Origin: Palaemon carinicauda
Taxonomy: Eukaryota > Arthropoda > Malacostraca > Decapoda > Palaemonidae
DNA length: 64,000 nucleotides
Reading direction: 5' to 3'
Assembly (NCBI RefSeq): GCF_036898095.1
Contig: NC_090729.1
Location: 62,957,282 to 63,021,281 of the forward strand
Part shown: positions 10,511-22,425 of the stretch, in pieces
Numbering within the stretch: position 1 is the stretch's first letter
How the letters are laid out: each line of letters begins with the position of its first letter
The notes under the pieces: generated by a model
Databases searched by the model: none
What the model was told of the DNA's origin: nothing
What the model saw: the letters and a program-made list of their open reading frames with translations, nothing else
Translations under genes and position numbers: made by a program

Positions 10511-11383
10511 CTAGGAATTCAGAGATTGAGTCACGTTTGAGATAAAAAGCAAAGCTGGGGTGAATATAGTTCGTTGGGACAGGGTAAGCTAAGAATACAG
10601 TACTTTAAAATGGAGTCTCCTTGGGGCCTAGATCTTCATATAGGTAAGGTAGTGCTCTTTGGTTAAGTTAGGTGGGGAACCTAAGATTAGCTGACGTTCT
10701 TGTCTGTGTTTCCTTTTACAAAAATGTAGTTTATCTAGGTTCCAATAGTTTGAAACCATCCATAACTATTCTCGTGTCAATACGATTTGTTGGCCGCACA
10801 ATATGTAGCAATTCTTTAAGGATTTCTGTACACCTAGTTCCAATACCTTGATAGATTCTCAAAAACTTGTAACATTGAATGAGATCATCTATAAAATATA
10901 AGCTAGAAAATGGGTTTATCATTATATTTAGGACTAAACTCACATTTATTTGTATACTAAATTATTGTTCTGGGATATGAGTATACCACTTTAAGACGTT
11001 CTTCACTATTTGTAATTAATACTAACTGATCAAAGGCGTCTTTTTGAGGAGTACAGATCTACTGTAGATCTGCTCCTGCTTTTCCATAACTTCAAGGGGG
11101 TACAAACGTCAATGGAACAGTCTGGGCTTTACCAAAACCCCTCACTGTGACATACTTCAGCATCAAATCACAAGTATTCTCCCTTCGTTGATAGTTAACA
11201 GAAAAGATAAATGTCTCCTTACTTAATATATCATCTCTCAGAATTTAAGAAACTAGAGAAAAGGGGCAGCAGGTCTAGCTTGTGGTGGCAAATTTTCTTT
11301 TCTCGTCGATCCATTGTCTTCTCATCCTTCCCCTGCTTCTTTAGTAAATGCTATGGTCCTATTATGTTTTTCTCCTTGTCCAT
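10511..11383. other. No gene recognised
   Basis: AT-rich sequence. A 70-codon minus-strand frame at 10731-10943 (IYQGIGTRCTEILKELL) faintly resembles the start of a LINE endonuclease domain, but the catalytic blocks that should follow are absent, so I leave it unassigned. Confidence 0.4.
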
Positions 11384-11678
11384 CAGTGTTGCCAAATAAG
11401 GGGATTTATCCTTAGATTTGGGGATTTTGGGTGTCGACTCTAAAGGGGATATTCTGTCCAAATATTTACGAAGAAGGAACAAAAAATAGTAAATCTTTAT
11501 ATTGTTGCAATTAGTTTACTTAGCACACTATATAAAGTATGGTGAGTAATTTCTATATGAGTAAAGCCTACATGAGCAGAAGAAAATATATTTGTGGTAA
11601 TGGGGATTTTTAGGTTGTTTTAGGGATTTTTTATCATGAGTTTTGTTGATTTTTAGAGTAACCCATATGGCAACACTG
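11384..11678. mobile_element. hAT-type MITE, 295 bp
   Basis: Ends are the perfect 11-bp inverted repeat CAGTGTTGCCA (11384-11394 and, inverted, 11668-11678). Both flanks carry the identical 8-bp target duplication TTGTCCAT (11376-11383 and 11679-11686). CAG-type ends and 8-bp duplications are standard for hAT. No coding capacity. The interior has GGGGATTTT-like motifs near both ends. Confidence 0.92.
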
Positions 11679-11686
11679 TTGTCCAT

Positions 11687-12390
11687 ATGTTGTCTGTCAT
11701 TCTCATTATATGTCCTGCCCATGTCCATTTCCTTTTCTTATAAGTTGTTAGAATATCTTCTATATAAGTAGTAGGTTGACCAGGGCATCAGCCACCTGTT
11801 GAGATACTACCACTAGAGAGTTATGGGGTCTTTTGACTGGCCAGACAGTACTAGAGTGGATCCTGCTTCCTAGTTACGGTTCATTTTCCCATTTGCCTAA
11901 ACACACACACACACACACTGAATGGTCTGGCATATTCTTTACATATTCTCTTCTGTACTCAGACACCTGACAACACTAAGATTACCAAACAATTCTTATT
12001 CACCCAAGGGGTTACTGCACTGTAATTGTTCAGTAGCTACTTTCCTCTTGGTAATGGTAGAAGGGACTCTTTAGATATGGTAAGCAGCTCTTCCAGGAGA
12101 AGTACACTCCATAATCAAACCATTGTTTTGAGTAGTGTCATAGCCTCTGTACCATTTTCTTCCACTGCCTTGGGTTAGAGTTCTCTCGGGCACACTATTC
12201 TATTATATTTCTCTTCCTCTTGTTTTGTTAAAGTGTTTATAGTTTTTAAACGCAATATTTATTTTAATGTTGTTACTCTTCTTAAAAAATTAATTTTTCC
12301 CTGTTTCCTTTCCTCACTGGGCTATTTTCACTGTTTGAGCCCCTGGGCTTATAGCATCGTGCTTTTCCAACTATTTTTTTTAGCTTAGCA

Positions 12391-12392
<2 letters not shown>
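11687..12392. other. No gene recognised; short (CA)n run
   Basis: Mixed sequence with (CA)n at about 11899-11919. No coding motif, terminal repeat or match to other parts of the window was seen. Confidence 0.4.

Positions 12393-12439
<47 letters not shown>
12393..12439. repeat. (AAT)n microsatellite at a DIRS insertion point
   Basis: About 15 repeats of AAT that run straight into the DIRS-D end AAACGGATTTTG. Confidence 0.95.
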
Positions 12440-12441
<2 letters not shown>

Positions 12442-12890
12442 CGGATTTTGAAGCGAAACGAAAAATCTATTTTTGGGTGAAATAGCCATGTCGTCCTGAT
12501 GGAAGTTCCTTTAAGTAGCTTCCTAATGGACATATGTACTACAGTGATATTCCCAGAGAATTTTATCTTTAGGTATCTAGAATTCTAACTCCTGACGTGA
12601 ATATCCTTAAATTTTCTCTCAAGGATATCGCATAATATCAGAGGACGTATTCTTGACACGCCACATAGCATTCTGCACCCCTAATAGCGTTTACGCTTCG
12701 AGGGGGGTGTGGCAGAATAGAAGGGAAGCTGTATCGAGGTTACCCGTCTTCTCGTACTACTATTGAGTATGACAACAGCACCATTTCCAAGATGACGGAC
12801 ATTCCTTGTAGCATTGAGCATGGTGTTACAGATACAGTACTTCGGGAGAGATACTGTGAAGATCTTTTCTTTTAGAAAAGATGGGTGGGT

Positions 12891-12986
12891 TCATCAGGAC
12901 GATATGGCCATCTCACCCAAAACAGATTTTTTACTTCGCTTCAAAATACGTTTTTTGGGCTCAAGCCATGTTGTCCTGATGGAAGC
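12891..12986. repeat. DIRS internal complementary region (ICR) of DIRS-D
   Basis: Left part is the inverse of the outer left end (TCATCAGGACGATATGGCCA to TCAAAATACG); right part, from TTTTTTGGGCTCAAG, is the sequence found at the opposite outer end of complete DIRS copies. The two meet in a run of T at 12950-12956. An ICR that fuses the complements of both ends is characteristic of DIRS elements and is thought to template circle formation. Confidence 0.85.
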
Positions 12987-13768
12987 ATACCAGAGTATTA
13001 GTGTATCTGTGGATTTTCATCAGTGCCTTAACCTTGGGACAACATTTCTATGGTCATGTGGACCAATTGAGACAAATGACGTCACCGTTATCTGTCATCA
13101 TCACTAATCATAAACGATGTTAGTGCTTCCTGCCCCCTACAGGGAAGAGTCATTCTAGACAGTAGAAAAGGGGTCTTAATGTTAACATATATTGTATGAA
13201 CAAACATAATTATACAATGAATATAGAAACAGTCTCATAGTTTGTATATATCGCTGAATCAATATCAATGTCTCTTATATCTATTATTTGTGAGCATACA
13301 ACTATATGAAGAATACTTACTTTAGTAAGTCAAAGAACTCTGGCATTTTATGCATGCAATTGTCGAGCGAATTCGGACACAATACATTCTAATAGACATT
13401 TATTCCTAATAAATGACTAAATGAGTTAACCGGTAAAACAAATGTAGCATGACAATGGAATTATACACGTAATGAATACAGAGACTATATTTCTTTCTTG
13501 AAAGAGAAAGAAATGATGAGTGCCACTGTCATATAGAAGAAATATGTTTATAATAAAAATTCTCTTCATGATCTTTGTACCGGTTACATTCTATCGACAC
13601 CGTGTACTACGTACACACGGCACTAGTGTTATCTGTATAATTCCACACCTTATATTTTGAACAGATTTAGTGTTACCATGGTAACACTCATTTAAAGGTC
13701 ACCCTAAAAGTAATGACCCCTTCTCCCTTTAATTGACAGTCCCAGTCAATTAGCTGTTCATCGCAAAA

Positions 13769-14812
13769 TTAGACGGCAGGTTTTAAAACACTACCAGCCG
13801 CCACCACATAATGCTTCAGTTCATGGACCTGCTTAGCATAGTGTTTGTAGAACACTCTGGATGATTTCTATCCAGTATATGAGCGAAGTCACTCAAAGTC
13901 CATTTACTGAAAAAAGTTCAGTGATGAAGCAGTTTTTCTTGGATCATGACCTGCGGGAGTACTTCAGGATCCGCTCTACGAATAAAATAGGTGAGCTTCG
14001 CCCTCAGTTGTTTCAGGGATAAGTTTTATCCAGAGGTTTTTCCTTTAAAGAGCTGTCTTCCCCTGAAGTCTGAAGTTCTACAAAGATAGACCTTTAGACA
14101 CTCTACAGGACATAGAGAGACATCTTCCTTCAGAGGGCAGATTCTCCAAGGACACACCTCTTAGAGGGTAGCTCGTTCTTAGCAAGAAAGATTGGATAAG
14201 GGAAAAGATTCAGTTTTCCCACTATTTCACTAACTATAGCCCCAGAGGCTATAGCCAACAGAAAAATAACCTTTTGGGTTAGATCCTTAAGGGAACAATC
14301 TTCATTGTTCACCGATGAGGCATAATGTAGGACCTTGTCCAAAGACCAAGAGATGGGCTTTGCTGGTGCTGCAGGCCTAAGCCTTGCACATGCCTTCGGA
14401 ATCTTATTAAAGATTTCATTCACCAGATCCACTTGAAAGGCATATAGAAGAGGTCTAGTCAAGGCTGACTTGCACGTAGTTATCGTGTTGGCCGCCAGGC
14501 CTTGATTATGAAGGTGGACAAAGAAGGACAGACAAAAGTTCATTGAAATTTCTTTTGGTCCTTTTGCTTTGACGAACGCAATCCACTTTTTCCAAGAAGA
14601 CTCATATTGTCTTCTGGTTGACTTAGACTTGTATTCTTCTAAGAATTCTATATTGTGTTTTGAGATCCCAAATCTTTTTCTCACCACTAGGGCATGAAAA
14701 TTATGAAATGAAGGGTTCGGGTTTTCTGTGATAAAACGAAGGTAATTAATTTCTGAACCTTCTGAAATAGACATAGGTTCAGAACTAGGGCCAGCCTCAG
14801 CTTCAGTTCCTT
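13769..14812 (-). pseudogene. DIRS tyrosine recombinase, inactivated
   Basis: Integrase of the DIRS type (site-specific tyrosine recombinase in place of a DDE integrase). The N-terminal core-binding domain is preserved (STRRQYESSWKKWIAFVKAK, then AANTITTCKSALTRPLLYAF). In the catalytic domain the first Arg is lost: IASGAIVSEIV stands where DIRS-A has IASGARDSEIVVLS, and about 45 bp after it are deleted. Further on, after a frameshift, the H-x-x-R box (GHDPRK) and the C-terminal RVFYKHYAKQ with the nucleophile Tyr remain, with two stops nearby, one replacing the Trp of the TGW box. Stop codon at 13769-13771. It cannot be active. Confidence 0.88.
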
Positions 14813-16116
14813 CAACATTTTGGATCCGAAATAGAGCCCAAGAGTGAAATAGCTTTAGTAAAGGAAACAAAATTAGGCGTATAAATGATTGCCACATGTA
14901 GAGTATTTGAGGTCTGGACCAATGAATGATAAAGGTTTTTCCTGGAGTGAAGATTATGAACATCACCAGAGTTATTGTTAAGGTGTTATGCACTTTAGTG
15001 ATTATATAGTGCTCCTATGTCCCTCAGCTATTTCTTTGTTGCATGTTGTAGAGAGAGATGTTTTTCTTTTCAGATTTATTACGACGGTTTCATCAACTAC
15101 AGTTTCACAGTGCATCCAATAAAACGTATGCAATCAGTCCACAATACACATAGCCATTTACGAGGGCTGTGCTATCACTCACCCCTTAAAATAGTTTGTA
15201 TCAAATAGAGTAAAATAAGTTAGTGACCGCTTCAATGTTATCGGATTCTACTGATAAAAGTAAGAACTTTATCTCTATTGTCCCGAATAATTTATGCTAT
15301 TGACTGAATAATATATATTTTTTATACTTATGAAGCAGTAAAAATATTTTAATTTCATTTTAATAAAAAAAAAATACAGATTTTTTCTTATTGAAACACA
15401 TTAAATTGGATTTTAATTTTCTAACTTTTTCTTTATGTTATACCAAGAAATATTTGAAATACTTCAGAATTGTAAAGGAATTAACAAAGCAATGGGACTT
15501 CCAGGATTTTTTTTCTTTTACTAATTTAACTATCTCACTGGTTCAATCTTCAATCTTGATTTATCTTAATCTTTTTCACGAGAAGGTCCGTAATCTTAAT
15601 TATCTTTATTTTCTTTTTCCTGAACTCTTGGTCCTCGTGAGAAGAGAAAAGCAAAGCCCTGGTTGGTCAAGTCATCCATTTCTAGCTTTTGTCTTTTTTA
15701 GGTGACTTTGATAAACGAACATCTGAAAACTTATAAATTGACATATTTAAAATGCAAACCTCCTTTTATTTGAGGGTTTATGTGTTCGTAATATAATCAT
15801 CTTGGTACTGGACAGTTAAACCCAAGATAATGAAAATTAATTGGATTTACAGAGTAAGTTTTTTTTCCTTTTTCTTTGAAGGTGAAGATTCATATCATAA
15901 CTTTCTTACAATACATTCCTCGTCCCATCCACCGTCTTCAGCAATATTGTCTAGATTAACATAAATTCCTGTTCAGTATTTCAATGGCATCGCCAAAATA
16001 GTTCTTGAGAATGAGATGACTTTAGTTATGCTAAAATTATTTAGTCACGTAAGAAGTTTTATAAGTCTCTTCACAGATGATGAAGCTTTTTTCTAGCCTT
16101 CAGTGATTATATAGTG

Positions 16117-16721
16117 CCTAGGAGGATTAATACTACTGGAGATGCCCTGACTCAGAATTCTTTCCTGAACCCGTGAGGGCAGGGTTTGGCCAGATCTAGG
16201 GCCAGATTCACCCCTTCAAACTGTCAAATCTCGATCCCAAGTTAATCCTCCGACACCGTACTGGTACTTAGTCTGTTTTACTCAAACCTTTGTATATAGC
16301 CGATAACTATTTTCTTGTGCTATTTTATTAGCGATGGTCCCTTCCTGTGATGCTTTATCAAAAAAAAAAAAATAATGTTAAACTTGTTGCTCAACTTATT
16401 GGTGAATCAGTTACAAACTCCTTGGAATAATGAACTACAGTAAAGTCGTTGACCTTTATAGCCGTCTATGGATGACATTGAACACAGCTTGTGATGATCT
16501 CACAACTGTTGTTACTGATTTTTGCCTAAAGGCAGGCAACCAAGAGCAGCACAGGAAGGAGCCATCGCTAATGAAAGCACAAAGGTCTGAATAGAACTGA
16601 CTACAAATTCCAATACAGCGACAGAGATTAACTTGAAGGATCAAGAACTGACAGTTAGAAGGGTAAAAACCTGGCTTCCCTTAATCCGGGTCAGGGCATC
16701 TCCAGTTATTTTTCCTCCAAG
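16117..16721. mobile_element. 605-bp TIR element with 7-bp target duplication
   Basis: Copy 2 of the long repeat has the empty site (GATTATATAGTGCTC at about 47939). In copy 1 the insert is flanked by TATAGTG at 16110-16116 and 16722-16728. Its ends are imperfect inverted repeats sharing GGAGATGCCCTGAC (left at ~16139, right inverted at ~16690) and an outer C-T-GGAGG block. No coding capacity. The superfamily is not clear: 7 bp, or 8 bp with one mismatch. Confidence 0.85.
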
Positions 16722-17719
16722 TATAGTGCTCTTATCCCCTCGATTCATTCTTTGTTGCAAGTTCAGCCATACACTCCGGGAGCAACAATTATTTCCCACC
16801 CAGATTCATTAAAAAATCTATATTCTCAGTAGAATTTTTTTATCGAATGACTTTGCGGTCTTTTGTCTCTCATGAATGACGAGACGTGAAGGTCAGGCAA
16901 ATAGCATAAGAGAATATATCACAAGAGCAGAAGAAACTATAAGATATAGACAATTAGACAGGATAGAGTAGTGGACCTCATAATAAAAGAGTCCACATAA
17001 GAGAAATTGTAAAAGATAGAGGGAAAACCATGGATGAACGATGAAATATTGAGACGAATAAAGAAAAGGAAGGAACTAAACAGAAAAAAAAAGAAATGAG
17101 ATCTATTTGGAGGTAAAAAAAGAAAAAGTTTTAGAGGATAGAAGGAATCTAAAGAAGAGAGAAGTGCAAGAAGGGATAAAGAAGAAAATTACTTTATTTG
17201 GAAAAAGGAAACAAGAGAAAAAGCGATTAAAAATAAAAACAAAATTAAACTGGGAAAACATTGACAGAACAAGGAGCAGACAGAAAGCCAATGGTAAGGT
17301 AATAAAACTTTATAGGGAGCAATGAACTAAGCCAGATAATAAAGAAACAAAAGAGAAATTATTCCAAAACTGGAAAACCATATATTGTAAGCATAAAAAT
17401 AAAATAGAATTAGTATGGAATGACGAAAAACGGAATGAATACGAAAATGAAATAGCGCACCTGGAAGATATTACAAGGATAGACATACTTAAAGGACACT
17501 TTTACCTTGTGATGGTAACAAAAGGGAAAATAAAACCAAATGAAAATCCTACAATCATATGAGAAGAAGTACAGAATTGACTGGGAAAACTATAGGCAAA
17601 ATCAGTAGCAGAACCGTATTGCCTTAAACCAGAGCTCTTCATGGCACTAGGAAAAAAGCAAAACATGTCTTGAAACCTTAGAGAAAAGTTACCAAAATGA
17701 GTTAGACGAGAAAAGGAAA

Positions 17720-18830
17720 CCATTTATGTGGAGGACGTCAGGAACAAAGATGTTTGAAAAGAAAAGAAGGCCAATGGCAAAAGACCTAAGTCCTATAGTT
17801 CTATTGAATATTTCATATGAAATATTTATGATGATGATGAAAGAGGAAATAGAAAATCACTTAGGAGTAGATGAGGAAGATAATGATTGTCAAGCAGGAT
17901 TTACAAGAGGAGGAAGGATATAGGACAATATTTCTATATACCATTATTGTGTGGAAAAGAACTATAGAAACAGAAAACCCCTAATAGTAACTGCTATAGA
18001 CTTTAGTGAAGCCTTTTACTATGTAGAAGTTGAGGTATTAATAGAATTTTTAAAATGATACAGCCTTAACACCAAAATCGTAAGTGCAATAAAAAAAAGG
18101 GTTGCACAGGATCAACCTCATTTTTTTTTTTTTTTAACTTAATAAGTAAATTGTCATGAGGAAAAGAGAATAGGAAGGAAATGGTTTTAGGAAATCATTT
18201 GAGAGAGATAGAATCATTAGTTTTTGAAGATGATGTCTATGTGAGGGCAGAGGATATAGGTAATGCTAAGCACAGAAACTAATCATTCGTAGGAATGGGT
18301 AAAAAGAATATTGGCTAGAAATAAATAAATGAAAGAGTAATATTATGATTTACAATATGAAAAAAAGCCAGATCACATAAAGAGAATCAAAGAAGTAGAA
18401 AGTTTTACATACCTAGGAATCATATTAGACAGTTATAGGAACTATTTTTAAAACTGAGAAAAGAGTAATGTTAGGAAAAGCACAAAAACTAGGTAATAAT
18501 AGGAGAAACACTTTTGAAAAGTATTGCTTTACCTTCTTTTTTGTACGGAACAAATACAAATCTAACAGAAATTGAAATGGAGAGACTACAAAGGATAGAG
18601 AATGGGGTATATAAGAACATTTTAGGTGTCACTAAAAGTACAGCAAATGCTACTTTAAGAGGAAGAAGAGGGGCATCCTCTATGAAAGCAGGGGTGTTGA
18701 ATGGAAAACTTCAGTACTTAAATCCTACCCTGAATGGGAAGAAGGAAATATTTAAAACAATTATCATAGACATTCAAGAAACAGAAGAGAGATTGTGGAA
18801 ACAACCAGAAAAGTACATTAATTAATCAAA
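17720..18830 (+). pseudogene. LINE (non-LTR) reverse transcriptase relic, copy 1
   Basis: The frame at 17726-17923 reads MAKDLSPIVLLNISYEIFM, then CQAGFTRGGRI, the fingers region of a non-LTR RT (R-P-I/L...K and QAGF motifs). After a stop comes LIVTAIDFSEAF, motif A with the catalytic Asp in IDFSEAF. The region with the second catalytic pair reads VFEDDVY near 18218. The frame 18514-18825 holds the conserved LPSFLYGTNT and IENGVYKNILGVT blocks of the C-terminal part. Many stops and frameshifts. Exact clade not assigned. Confidence 0.8.
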
Positions 18831-18990
18831 TCTAGATATAAGGTAAATAAGAAGGATAACCAAAACAGAAATAAAATCGGGAACCAGAAAGTGGGACACT
18901 GAAAAGTGGAATGAAGAAATAGAATGTAAAGTGAGCTTAGGAATATATAGAATGTGGAAGAAAGAAATCGAAGAAGAAATATATTATAAT

Positions 18991-19391
18991 ACATTTTGTG
19001 GAGAATTTTTATTTAATTGTTGAGTATGCGGTAAGGGTGGGGGAGGAGATAGGATAAGAATAAGGATAAGGATGATCAGCAACTTTTATTGCAGAATTTG
19101 AAGGGGACCGACTGCTATATCCTGATTTTTCTCTCCTTCTAGTTATTCAAAATACATTGAGAATTTTTATGTTAACTTCTGAGTGGGAACTTAGTCCGGG
19201 AAAGCCTCCCTAATGGTCGTTACTCAAAGATCAACAGGGGAGGATAATGAGCACTTACTCTCTAGCACAAACACCCTGTTAATGGCTTTACTATCACAGT
19301 TCACTAACCATCACTCTTAAATACAAAATGGGGAAATTTTACTGTTCAGAGGCCGGAGATCTCCACACGTAGAATTTGAAATAATTTATGG
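18991..19391. other. No gene seen between LINE relic and hAT element
   Basis: Purine-rich start (GGTGGGGGAGGAGATAGG near 19040) then ordinary AT-rich sequence. The last 8 bases (19384-19391, ATTTATGG) are the hAT target duplication. Confidence 0.5.
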
Positions 19392-19809
19392 CAGGGCTAC
19401 TCAACTATTATGAGGAAAGGTCCAGTTAGACAAGTTCCACTGCATACATAGGTCCGGAAATTTTTATTACATAAAATCATGAAAATAAAACAACCAATTC
19501 GAGAACAGGGTAGTAAACCATGATTTTTAATCATTTCATATTCACTGTTTGTTTTATTTATAAAAATTTTCAAAACGTGGAAATAAAAATATTAAATTTT
19601 ATACTAATGTATAGCAAGACTTGAATGTTTTTCTCTATAAAAACAACTGAAATTGAGAGTTCTAAAATGAAATACTGTTTCATATTATGGTATTTTAATA
19701 ATAAAAAATTACCTCTTTTAAAACATAACAAGATTTGAACATTCCCTCTCAAAAAAACAAAATGAATTTTCAAATTAGAAAAAAAAAATCAAAACACCAC
19801 AACAAGAAT

Positions 19810-21240
19810 TTAGTGAGAGAAATTGTACTTTTTGCTTTTTGCTAGTTCCCGAAATTTTGGTACTAATGGAGTAATAGCGAGTCGAAGACAGTGGTGGAGG
19901 TGTTCATTGGTCATACAGGAGCGAAACTTGTTCTTCACTAGGTTCATAGTTGAGAAAGCAGATTCGCAGCAGTAAGTGGAGCCAAACATCGTGAGAATTT
20001 GCACTGCTAATCTGTGAAGAGCAAGATAATTAGCAGGGGATCCTTCTTTTGATCAAAATGATTCTGGTGTACAATCACAGAATACTTGTTTCAGCGCTAC
20101 ATTCTCTTTAAAGTCAATAAGTTCCAGTTGGATTTTAGCAGCATCTACCCATTTCCAAGTGAGATTTGCTTCGACTGAAAATTCTGTGATATCTGTCACT
20201 AGAAAAGGGTTTTGAATGAGCAGCAGCAACTGTTTTCCAAGAACAAAAGCATCAAAGCGAACCTTAAAATTATCCATCAGCTTCTCAATAAATTGGACAT
20301 ATTTAGTGTCTTTTTCATCTTTACGTTCCTCCAAAAGTCTTGGAAAATGGAAAAGTTGGCTCTGAATATCGTCCTTGAAAAGTGCAATTTTTTTCTGGAA
20401 CGCTCGAATTGCTGAGATCAAGTTGGAGATAGTGTGTTTTTCCCCTTTCAGTTTGACATTGAGATCATTCAAATGTGACATTATGTCTGCCAAAAATCCA
20501 ACACTTTCAATTTTCTTGTCATCTTTCAAAAATTCAGAAAATGCCTTTGCCTTCACACTGTTTTGATCCTACAGGAAAGTTTGCAACTCCTTCCTAATTG
20601 CCCAAAATCGCTCCAAAACTTTGCCCTTACTTAGCCGTCTCATATTATTGTGCACAAGTAAATCGTCATAGCTTGCATTGACCTCGGTAAGAAAGGTTCG
20701 TAGTAGACGATGTTGTAGTGCTGACGTTGATCGAAGGAAGTTTACTAGCTTCATAATAGTCTCCATTACTTTACCATATTCATCTCCCAGACTGGAACAC
20801 AGAACTGATTGGTGGATTATTCAGTGTAACTTATCATGTCCGGATTATCCTCCTTTAATCTTGCAACTAGTCCCCTCTCTCGACCAACCATGGCTGGAGC
20901 TCCATCTGTAGTCACTGAAGTGATGGATTTGACATAAATATTTCTTGATTCTAACATGCTTTTCAAGGATCCATAAATATCCTCTCCCCGTGATCTTCCT
21001 TTAAGGTCAGTCACACCCAACAAGTCCTGGCAAAATTTTTTTCCCCTGCACCATATCTCACAAAAACAATGAGTTGAGCATTGTCGGTACTGTCTGTTGA
21101 TTCATCAATAGCCAGTGATATACAAGGTGCTTTTTCAGTCCTTGATCAAGTTAGGACATAAGATCAACAGCCTATAGCTCCGGTCTCCTCATTGATGTGG
21201 AATCAGATAATGGAATCTGCTTTATTCTATCTTTTATTTC
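19810..21240 (-). pseudogene. hAT transposase, GTF2IRD2/ZBED-like type, inactivated
   Basis: Minus-strand pieces in order: SLAIDESTDSTDNAQLIVFV (first catalytic Asp block, ~21120), GVTDLKGRSRGEDIYGSL, SVTTDGAPAMVGRERGLVAR (second Asp block, ~20890), SALQHRLLRTFLTEV, RLSKGKVLERFWAIRKELQ, then a helical region and the C-terminal hAT dimerisation block (STYCCESAFSTMNLVKNKFR, 19810-20004). This block order is that of hAT transposases related to GTF2IRD2. There is a frameshift between 20766 and 20817, and stops at 20569 and 20053. The N-terminal ~100 or more residues, including any BED finger, are missing beside the (AT)n array. No active product is expected. Confidence 0.85.
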
Positions 21241-21325
21241 ATTTTTCTGTTAATGCAAGAGCAGTAACAGAAAATGCTAAATCACGTGGAAACTATTATG
21301 AATAAACAAATGAATAAATAAATAA

Positions 21326-21430
<105 letters not shown>

Positions 21431-21771
21431 CCTAGGAGCATTCCTAAGTTAAATACTGTACATAAGTATTATAGACCCCTGACTCACAGCCGAGGAAATA
21501 CACTTGCAAGATTCCATCACCAGGACCTTCATGTTACTTAAATATATTTTCTTCTCCTGGGGCCTGGGGTCCAACTATAACACTCAGAAGGTCCGGATTC
21601 AGACCGCGGGCCGCCACTTGAGTAGCCCTGATTTATGGCCTACTCTAGCTTTGTCAGGTCTAAAGTCATCTCACTCTTAGGCTCTGTTCCGACTCCGTCC
21701 CAGCTACCCCAACGAGATGCTGGACAGGTATTTTACGTTAATGTAATTAGACAAAATCCAAAATGGGAGCA

Positions 21772-22425
21772 GTGGTTACGCTACACAGTTAGCCTGGCAA
21801 CTCAAAAACAAACACTTTCACAAATCTGTGAATAATATTGCTCATCTTATCTTACGGTTGCTAGCTCACTTCCAACCCCATGCAAGCGCAGCATGAAGCA
21901 GTTTTAGTACTGGCAAAATTATTGTAACCTTATTTGATAATTCTGTTATTACATTTAAAAAGATAACCACAATAAACAATATCCAGTGTTATTAAAACTC
22001 ATAAATTATAACTAAAACATGTGCATACCTATTATAGGGGAGAAAGTAAACATTTCACATAATAATAAGGGGAACAACACCATTTCCCCTCTACACTGAT
22101 CATTGTTGACTTGAAGAGTGCGCTCTGAGCTCACCTCGTACACCTACGCCCGAGGCTCACACAAATACGCCTTTGCTTACCTTGTGCAATCAAATTGAGT
22201 GCACAAGGTAAGCAAAGGCATAGTTGTGTAAGCCTCGGTCGTGTGTGTGCAAGGTAAGCTGCAGACACAACTACTCCTTTGTTACGCCTCTCTACACCTT
22301 TGCGCATGCACACACGATCGTACACCATCTCAACACGTGTGGCTAACATAACATTTTGATAAGATGAAAACCAATTTGTTTATTAAGTCTAATAATCATC
22401 AAGGAAATTACCATTCCGTTAAATG
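21772..22425. repeat. Unclassified ~620-bp repeat, copy 1, with hairpin
   Basis: Matches 26163-26772 over its length: shared CAACTC, CAAATCTG, ATGAAGCAGTTT, TTTCCCCTCTA, CTACGCCCGAGGCTCAC, CCTTTGTTACGCCTCTCTA and GTGTGGCTAACATAACATTT blocks. Copy 1 alone has a 43-bp imperfect palindrome (arms 22146-22188 and 22200-22242) whose inner 19 bp (CCTTTGCTTACCTTGTGCA) are perfect. No protein motif in either copy; the family is unknown. Confidence 0.75.

Larger units (their letters stand above)
12438..14812 (-). mobile_element. DIRS-D: 3' part of a DIRS-like element (terminal repeat, ICR, recombinase)
   Basis: Coding strand is minus. From the left: the 3' inverted terminal repeat (12438 to ~12800, same sequence as the DIRS-A ends), the internal complementary region (12891-12986), ~780 bp of 3' non-coding DNA, and the tyrosine recombinase (13769-14812). 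The upstream RT and gag are missing because the element is cut at 14812/14813 by the long repeat that ends in a LINE. An (AAT)n array borders the left end. Confidence 0.88.
14813..18990 (+). repeat. Long interspersed repeat, copy 1 (ends in a LINE RT)
   Basis: Colinear with 46661-50335. Both copies start after CA with ACATTTTGGATCCG and share essentially the whole ~2.1-kb 5' part as well as the RT part. That makes it either a full-length LINE with a long 5' region or a segmental duplication. Copy 1 differs by a 605-bp insertion (16117-16721) and by small indels. A subregion (15436-15850) occurs a third time, more diverged, at 45965-46570. Confidence 0.85.

Noticed and set aside
10731..10943. 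Possible LINE endonuclease start on the minus strand
   Set aside because: Only a weak likeness to the first block; none of the catalytic motifs that should follow is present.
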